The notes beneath the pieces were generated by a model. That model was not told the DNA's origin, ran no database searches, and was given only the letters and a program-made list of their open reading frames with translations. A stretch of DNA of 64,000 nucleotides, taken from Isosphaeraceae bacterium EP7 (lineage in GTDB: Bacteria > Planctomycetota > Planctomycetia > Isosphaerales > Isosphaeraceae). The position numbers were made by a program, and so were the translations under genes. Positions within the stretch are counted from its first letter, which is position 1, and each line of letters begins with the position of its first letter. Positions 8,184 to 13,003 of the stretch are shown in pieces. Location: positions 248,001-312,000 of the forward strand of contig CP151667.1 in NCBI GenBank assembly GCA_038400315.1. Reading direction: 5' to 3'.

Positions 8184-9278
8184 TCAGCAGGAGGCCAGCG
8201 ACGCCGCGGCCACCCTGCGACGCTCATTCGACTGCCGCAACTTGCGTGAATTGCGAGACTTGGGTTTCAAATCGGTGGTCGCGGCGACCAGCCCGCCCGG
8301 GGCCACCATCGGGCCCAAATCGGTCCCGCCTTGCATCCCGCTCGGGGCCGTCATCGCCGCGGCGAATTTGCCCCGATCGGCCAGGTTTGGCCCCTCGCGT
8401 TGGGTTCGTTCGGCGCGGGCCTCGGGCTGGCTGGCCGGGTCGGCCGGCTCCTGGGTCTGGCCGCTTGCGCGGGCCTTCCCCTTGCTCAGCAGGTCCATCG
8501 CCCACCGCATCCGCCGCAGGCTGGCCGTCTCGTAGCGACGGATCAGGGTCAGCGTCGGGTCGGCCACCACGTCCAGGCCCTGCATCGCCGCCTCGCGCAT
8601 CTCGGCCTCGATCGCGTCGAGGGCCTGCTCCTTCCGATCCATCAGCCGGCCGAGCTGGTTCTCGACCAGCTCGAACCGGAACGCGAGCCCGTCCGGCCCG
8701 TCGGCGTCGTCCAGCGGGCTGGGCAGCTCGCGCAGGTCGGGATCAATCCCCAGCATGTCCAGGGCGAGTGATTGCTGGGCCTCGGTCCACCCGCCGTTGC
8801 AGTCCAGGGCATACCCCAGCATCTTCCAGCGGTCGATCAGCCAGTCGCACCCCGGCGCCGACGACGCCAGCTCCATCGCCGTCTCGGCCGGCCGCGCGGC
8901 CAGCGTACGCGCCTCGCGTGCGATCGAGGCCTTGCGCTCATCCTCCCAGCAATGTTCGGCCCGACGGGCCTTGAAGTCGCGGGCCAGCCGCTCCTCGGCC
9001 CTGCACCGCTCGACCCGCAAACTCTCCACCGCGACCGTCTCGACGAGCACCCCTTCGAACGCATCAACCGGCCCCAGAGCCTCGCGGCACTCCTCGGCCC
9101 GAACCCGCAGCGCCTCGGTCTCGCGCTCAAAAAGCACCACCCCGACCCCGGCCAGCCCATGAACCAGGCTGTTCCGCCGAGACTTCGCCTTCCCCTCGGC
9201 CGTCCTGGGCCCGGTGCTGAGCGCGGCATTGCGGCGATTGGCGTCGATGCGCCTCTGGCTGGTGGCAGTCGTACCCAT
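8184..9278 (-). CDS. Conserved hypothetical protein with N-terminal STGPRT.EGK..SRRN motif
   Basis: 364 aa, very charged, no signal peptide or membrane helix. The N-terminus ANRRNAALSTGPRTAEGKAK followed by SRRNSLVHGLAG is a motif seen at the start of many uncharacterised bacterial proteins, common in planctomycetes. The middle is largely alpha-helical, and the C-terminal third is low-complexity and basic. I do not recognise a function. It lies 236 bp from a hexanucleotide repeat tract and borders the retron-like island. It could be a host gene at the insertion border or part of accessory DNA. Confidence 0.7.
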   Translation of the reverse strand: MGTTATSQRRIDANRRNAALSTGPRTAEGKAKSRRNSLVHGLAGVGVVLFERETEALRVRAEECREALGPVDAFEGVLVETVAVESLRVERCRAEERLARDFKARRAEHCWEDERKASIAREARTLAARPAETAMELASSAPGCDWLIDRWKMLGYALDCNGGWTEAQQSLALDMLGIDPDLRELPSPLDDADGPDGLAFRFELVENQLGRLMDRKEQALDAIEAEMREAAMQGLDVVADPTLTLIRRYETASLRRMRWAMDLLSKGKARASGQTQEPADPASQPEARAERTQREGPNLADRGKFAAAMTAPSGMQGGTDLGPMVAPGGLVAATTDLKPKSRNSRKLRQSNERRRVAAASLASC

Positions 9279-9514
9279 GGGGCTGCGTCGCTTCCTTGGG
9301 AGGTGCTCATTCGAGCGAGATCAACACCGGCGGCGGTGTGGCCGGGGACACGCACCATCGCGCCATCACCCAACCTGATCTCATCGTATCCCCGCATCCA
9401 GGCGGTCGTCCACGCTAAATAAGGAAAATGGGCGAGATTTTCCGAGGAGGCAAGTTGGCCAGATCAGGCCGGATGACGGGCAGGGAGAACGGATCGAAAC
9501 GCAGGCCGATTCTT

Positions 9515-9715
9515 CCTTGTCCTTGTCCTTGTCCTTGTCCTTGTCCTTGTCCTTGTCCTTGTCCTTGTCCTTGTCCTTGTCCTTGTCCTTGTCCTTGTCC
9601 TTGTCCTTGTCCTTGTCCTTGTCCTTGTCCTTGTCCTTGTCCTTGTCCTTGTCCTTGTCCTTGTCCTTGTCCTTGTCCTTGTCCTTGTCCTTGTCCTTGT
9701 CCTTGTCCTTGTCCT
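9515..9715. repeat. Perfect hexanucleotide microsatellite (CCTTGT)33.5
   Basis: 201 bp of uninterrupted CCTTGT units (33 full copies plus CCT). Any frame across it gives alternating dipeptides (Cys-Pro, Ser-Leu, Asp-Lys and so on). No start signal supports translation, so I do not call a gene. The lack of any interruption implies recent or ongoing slippage. It sits 26 bp outside the left duplicated segment flanking the retron-like cassette. Confidence 0.98.
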
Positions 9716-9740
9716 GAACCAAGAATGTTGGCCCATATCT

Positions 9741-9995
9741 GATGAGCTTCGTACAGCGGAGAGGAATGTCGGGGGCTCATGCGAACTCGAGACAGTCCGG
9801 AGCAGTTCGCCAAGTTTTACGCGAAATCCAAGGCGACCGCGAAGCCGGAGCGGGGGGAAAGTAGAATCTCCGTTTCCCGAGTGCGACCATTTTTTCTGTG
9901 CAAGTGGACCAGATCTGCTTGTAGGAAATTAACCACAAGTTGAAGACTTTTCGGAAACCGGCTTGACGTCACGTTAAAGTGAGGCTTTAATGATG
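9741..9995. repeat. Left copy (A) of a ~250-bp duplicated upstream region flanking the retron-like cassette
   Basis: Aligns by eye along its length with 12760-13003. Shared blocks include GATGAG...CGTAC..CGGAGAGG, ATGTCGGGG, CATGCGA, TCGCCAAGTTT.ACGCGA, a TTTTTTCTG run, and the end GTCAC.T.AAAG.GAG. Identity is roughly 70-80% in the first 120 bp and lower afterwards. In copy B this DNA is the leader of the secreted-protein gene at 13000; in copy A it supplies the cassette promoter. Confidence 0.75.
9963..9991 (+). promoter_or_regulatory. Sigma-70-type promoter of the retron-like cassette
   Basis: TTGACG (9963-9968), a 17-base spacer and TTTAAT (9986-9991): a near-consensus housekeeping promoter, and the best one seen in the window. 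Transcription would start near 9998, just upstream of the structured region and the RT operon. Confidence 0.7.
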
Positions 9996-10009
9996 ACGGA
10001 CAGTCCGAG

Positions 10010-10259
10010 CCTCCTAAGCACGTGCTTGCATGTTGCCCTATGGGCCTGAAACGGTCTGCTTCCCGACGGCCATTTCTCGAAAGAGGAAGGCACGAGGGCG
10101 ATCAGATCGAAGTTAGACGCGGGGTGGGGGTAGGTGGGCGGTCATCGGGCCGCGCGTTCCTCATTTTCCTAGGCGGGTGTCTGCGAGACGGGCGTTCCAG
10201 TCGCGTCGCAGGCACTGTGGTTGGGGTCAACGTTTGGCCCCGTCGCAGCCCCTAGGAGG
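10010..10259 (+). ncRNA. Structured leader RNA of the cassette (alternative msr-msd candidate)
   Basis: About 250 nt between the promoter and the first ORF, with no supportable protein. It contains many short stem-loops: GCCC-TAT-GGGC (10035-10045), CTTCC/GGAAG enclosing TTTC/GAAA (10059-10089), CGATC-A-GATCG (10099-10109), GTCT-GCG-AGAC (10179-10189) and GGGGTCAA-CGT-TTGGCCCC (10223-10241). Its ends can pair: CCTCCTA (10010-10016) with TAGGAGG (10253-10259), the left arm followed by AGC as in retron msr genes. The right arm is also the Shine-Dalgarno of the next ORF, so the pairing could be chance or could control translation. Confidence 0.45.
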
Positions 10260-10267
10260 TATGTTCC

Positions 10268-10528
10268 ATGAGAGTTCATGGTTCCGGATTGTCCCCCGGC
10301 CGCACGAGTTCCAGGGAGAGCGATAGGAATCGACGGATCGAAGTGATCATCGATTTCTGGAACAAACTCCGGACGAATGAGCAGTTGGGTGCGACCACAT
10401 GGAGCGTGCTAGAGCCCCTGGAGCGAATCGTGACAGACGCCTTTTCCACATCGCCGAAAAACCTGAATAAGGCCGATGCGGCGACGGCTGAGGCGTTTTC
10501 TCACATTCTCGGCTTCACGGAACTCTAG
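10268..10528 (+). CDS. Small protein of unknown function, first ORF of the retron-like operon
   Basis: 86 aa. A perfect AGGAGGT Shine-Dalgarno sits 7 bases before the ATG, and third positions are G/C-rich in the second half, both favouring a real gene. The protein is helical and unrecognised (IEVIIDFWNKLRTNEQLG, then EPLERIVTDAFS). Oddly, its last 43 codons coincide with an inverted-repeat RNA candidate (10400-10537), and its stop codon lies inside the right arm. Either the RNA overlaps a real gene, or the ORF is partly fortuitous. Confidence 0.5.
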   Translation: MRVHGSGLSPGRTSSRESDRNRRIEVIIDFWNKLRTNEQLGATTWSVLEPLERIVTDAFSTSPKNLNKADAATAEAFSHILGFTEL

Positions 10529-10537
10529 CACGCTCCA
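10400..10537 (+). ncRNA. Candidate retron msr-msd RNA bounded by a perfect 15-bp inverted repeat
   Basis: TGGAGCGTGCTAGAG (10400-10414) is the exact reverse complement of 10523-10537, with 108 nt between. Inside are nested arms ACGCCT (10437-10442)/AGGCGT (10491-10496), TCGCCG (10451-10456)/CGGCGA (10479-10484) and CCT/AGG (10462-10464/10470-10472). In retrons, a1/a2 repeats flank msr-msd and the branching G lies just inside a1 in an AGC context. Here AGC is 10413-10415, making G10414 the candidate. The right arm ends 20 bp before the regulator gene and is upstream of the RT. The 108-nt interior is short for a retron. Confidence 0.5.
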
Positions 10538-10557
10538 ACCAAATCACGGGCACAGGC

Positions 10558-10875
10558 ATGGCGATCCCGCTGGGAAAGACTGCCCGCAATCTGCGGGAGA
10601 CGGTCGGCCTCACTCAGAGGGCGATGGCGGAAGAATTGGGGATTTCCGCGGTCCACCTCTGCAACATTGAGAAGAACAAATCGGTGCCGTCCCAGGACAT
10701 CTTGGATCGGTACCGTGCGTTGTGGGGGGTCGACCTCTACGTCCTAGCCTGGTGCCTGCACGGTGACATCGGCAGCCTCCCCGAGTCGCTGCGAGCCGCG
10801 GCAGCGGCGATCGCGGAGGGGTGGCAGAAGGAACTGGGCGTCAAGCTGAAGAAGATCCGTGCGGGGCCCGATTAG
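10558..10875 (+). CDS. XRE-family helix-turn-helix regulator of the cassette
   Basis: 105 aa. A Cro/C1-type HTH occupies roughly residues 7-60: TARNLRETVGLTQRAMAEEL, then GISAVHLCNIEKNKSVPSQD and ILDRYRALWGVDL. The C-terminal part is amphipathic helix with a Lys-rich end. It ends 2 bp before the RT start, so it is in one operon with it. HTH proteins occur as accessory genes in some retron types; it could repress the operon promoter at 9963-9991 or bind msDNA. The ribosome binding site is weak, and the 15-bp inverted-repeat arm lies 20 bp upstream. Confidence 0.88.
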   Translation: MAIPLGKTARNLRETVGLTQRAMAEELGISAVHLCNIEKNKSVPSQDILDRYRALWGVDLYVLAWCLHGDIGSLPESLRAAAAAIAEGWQKELGVKLKKIRAGPD

Positions 10876-10877
10876 CG

Positions 10878-11933
10878 ATGCTCAACGTCCGATCCCTGCG
10901 ATGCCTGGCGACGATCATGGGGGTTTCGGTCGGGGCCTTGCACAGGGGGGTGTCTGGGGCCGAGCAGGATCACCGCGAGTTGCTGCTGATCGACCCGCGG
11001 AAGCCAGACAAGGTCCGGGTCGTCCTGGACGTCTTCGGGCTGCGGAAGCAGCTCCTCGGTTCCTTGTATAAGAGACTATTCCTCAAAAGACTCACCCCTT
11101 CGGTGTTCAGCCACGGAGGGGTGCGAGGCCGGTCGATCGTCAGCAACGCGAACGCGCACCGGGCGTCCGTTCACGTCTATAAAGCGGATATTTCCGACTT
11201 CTTCCCCACGATTCATCGCCAGAAGGTCTACGACACGATCGTTGGGAAATTCGGATGCTCACCTGACGTCGCCAGCATCTGCACCCGGCTCTGCACGCAC
11301 AATCATCACCTCGCCCTCGGCCTGACGACGAGCCCGATACTCGCGGATCAGATCATGAGCAGGGTCGACGAACGGATCGGTGCGGCGTGCAAGAAGGAGG
11401 GGCTCGTGTACACCAGGTTCGTCGACGATATGACGATCAGCGGAAGTTTCGATCTCGAGCAGAGCGGATTCATCAATCTGATCGCGAAAATTGTCAAGCA
11501 GGATGGCTTCGAGATCAATGCGTCGAAGAATACATTCGGCAGGCTCTCCGACGGCCTGTCCATAACAAGCCTGCGTATCCGCAAGGGAAGGCTGGATGTG
11601 CGGAGCGAATATTGCGATGAGGTAGAGAGGCAGATCAGGGATGCAAGATCCTTAATCGATACCACTGAGAACTTTGAAGGGCCATATTTCACGCCGACCC
11701 AGATTTTCGGCAGGGTTCAATTCGTATCGACGATCAATCGCGGCAGGGGCTATCGCCTCCTGCGTCAATACAGGTCGGTTGACTGGAGCAGGGTGGTGGA
11801 AGCGGCCGCTCTGGCCGGACTAGTCGTGTGCAGAATTCACCTGGTTCCACGTAATTCTGGGAGTCAACCGATTCCTCCAGGAGAGAATTTGCCGGAGATT
11901 CAGGAAAAACTTCAAAAAGAATTCGATGGCTGA
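10878..11933 (+). CDS. Retron-type reverse transcriptase
   Basis: 351 aa from the ATG 2 bp after the regulator stop (an upstream in-frame start at 10821 would overlap the regulator). It aligns from memory with the Ec86 retron RT: NANAH at 90-94 fits NAxxH, then YKADISDFFPTI with catalytic Asp104, LALGLTTSPILADQ in place of LPQGAPTSP, YTRFVDDMTISG with Asp183-Asp184 in place of YADD, and SITSLRIRKGRL in place of VTGLVIS. The C-terminal thumb (FGRVQFVSTINRGRGYRLL) resembles the Ec86 HVRGWLSFILSVD region. It therefore has both retron-specific regions, but with diverged catalytic context. It would copy the cassette RNA into msDNA. No maturase or integrase domain is present. Confidence 0.88.
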   Translation: MLNVRSLRCLATIMGVSVGALHRGVSGAEQDHRELLLIDPRKPDKVRVVLDVFGLRKQLLGSLYKRLFLKRLTPSVFSHGGVRGRSIVSNANAHRASVHVYKADISDFFPTIHRQKVYDTIVGKFGCSPDVASICTRLCTHNHHLALGLTTSPILADQIMSRVDERIGAACKKEGLVYTRFVDDMTISGSFDLEQSGFINLIAKIVKQDGFEINASKNTFGRLSDGLSITSLRIRKGRLDVRSEYCDEVERQIRDARSLIDTTENFEGPYFTPTQIFGRVQFVSTINRGRGYRLLRQYRSVDWSRVVEAAALAGLVVCRIHLVPRNSGSQPIPPGENLPEIQEKLQKEFDG

Positions 11934-11974
11934 GTCATTGACCCTCCAGTTTATACCTGTGGAGTCGCAAGAAG

Positions 11975-12685
11975 ATGCTTATCGACATCATGAAGCAGCT
12001 CGGCATCGTCTTTGGCGGTACGACTGCTGCCGTTGTGGTGCTTGCCTACCTAAGTCGGTCGCTTCTGACCCAACGCTTCGCTCGGGATATGGAGAGGCAC
12101 AAGGCCGAACTGAAAGTGAAGACCGACGCTGAGGTTGAGATCCTAAAGAGCAAGCTCAAAGCGCAAGGCGACCTTGAGATTGAGCGACTAAAACATGACC
12201 TAAGGCTACAGTCCTTCGAGCACGAAACCCGCTACCGGAGACTTCACGAGGATGTAGCAAAAACGATTTCCGAGACCTATCCTCTTCTATTAGAACTATA
12301 CAATAATATAGCGACAATGGTTTCGCCTGCTGAGTTTTCATGGCAGCCCTCCAAGGATGAGTTGATAGCCATGGCCGAAGCTAGCTCCAAGAAATTCGTA
12401 GAGTACTTCACCGCTCACCGCCTCTACTACCCCAAGGATCTGTTTAAGAAGATCGAGGATCTCAATGGGATTTTAACTAAGACTGCCAATAAATTTAAGA
12501 TGGCCTATGAACGGGACAAAGCCGGTAAGGTGGATGCGTTGCTTGAGTGGAACGCGGCTTGGGTAGAAATAATGGAGAAGGCCAGCCCGCTGTTCGGCAC
12601 GATGCATGATGACTTCCAGCGTATCCTGGGCTTCAGGGAACGGGAGCCTGAAGAGCCAATCAAACCAATCCCGCCAACCCCTTGA
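11975..12685 (+). CDS. Membrane-anchored coiled-coil protein, candidate effector of the retron-like system
   Basis: 236 aa. One N-terminal membrane helix (about residues 9-31: GIVFGGTTAAVVVLAYLS) is followed by a long coiled coil (about 35-90, rich in Lys/Glu heptads such as MERHKAELKVKTDAE) and a helical C-terminal domain. It resembles uncharacterised TM-plus-coiled-coil proteins found in bacterial accessory DNA. Codons are visibly A/T-richer than in neighbours (about 12200-12520), suggesting horizontal origin. It starts 41 bp after the RT stop, same strand. In characterised type IV retrons (Ec48) a membrane protein is the killing effector; that role here is inference. Confidence 0.75.
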   Translation: MLIDIMKQLGIVFGGTTAAVVVLAYLSRSLLTQRFARDMERHKAELKVKTDAEVEILKSKLKAQGDLEIERLKHDLRLQSFEHETRYRRLHEDVAKTISETYPLLLELYNNIATMVSPAEFSWQPSKDELIAMAEASSKKFVEYFTAHRLYYPKDLFKKIEDLNGILTKTANKFKMAYERDKAGKVDALLEWNAAWVEIMEKASPLFGTMHDDFQRILGFREREPEEPIKPIPPTP

Positions 12686-12759
12686 TGCTCATCTACTTCC
12701 TCTCTCTGCGAGGAGCGACGTTGGTGATTGACCGACGCCGTGGACGCAGGCCCGGACCC

Positions 12760-13003
12760 GATGAGTCCCGTACGACGGAGAGGGATGTCGGGGAATCTCC
12801 CATGCGAGCGCGATCCAGTTCGGGCCGGATCGCCAAGTTTCACGCGACATCCAGGGTGGTCGCCACGCCGGAGTGAGGTAAGAGCCGAACGACCGCTTTT
12901 TTCTGAATGGGGGCAGGTCATTTCGGCAAGTTGGCTGATTGGGTAATTTGTAATCGCGATTCTTCGCTCGGTGAGGTCACTTAAAAGAGAATACGCATCA
13001 TGA
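12760..13003. repeat. Right copy (B) of the duplicated upstream region, leader of the 13000 gene
   Basis: Diverged direct repeat of 9741-9995, same orientation. It makes up almost all of the 314-bp gap between the coiled-coil gene and the secreted-protein gene and runs into the latter's ATG. The end GAGGTCAC.TAAAAGAGA aligns with the promoter zone of copy A (GACGTCACGTTAAAGTGAG). No near-consensus -35/-10 pair is visible in this copy. Confidence 0.75.

Noticed and set aside
9515-9715. Possible CRISPR array
   Set aside because: Pure 6-bp tandem repeat with no spacers and no cas genes nearby.
9381-9742. ORFs of alternating Asp-Lys, Ser-Leu, Cys-Pro and similar dipeptides on both strands
   Set aside because: They are translations of the CCTTGT microsatellite in several frames, without start signals or unique sequence.
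10022-10255. 77-codon ORF ahead of the retron-like operon
   Set aside because: GTG start without a ribosome binding site, basic low-complexity product; the same stretch is full of RNA hairpins.
10821-10877. Longer N-terminus for the reverse transcriptase
   Set aside because: It overlaps the regulator gene; the RT-like sequence begins at the ATG at 10878, two bases after the regulator stop.
10268-12685. Group II intron or diversity-generating retroelement
   Set aside because: No maturase/endonuclease domain, no template/variable repeat pair seen near the RT, and the RT carries retron-type NAxxH-like and region Y segments.
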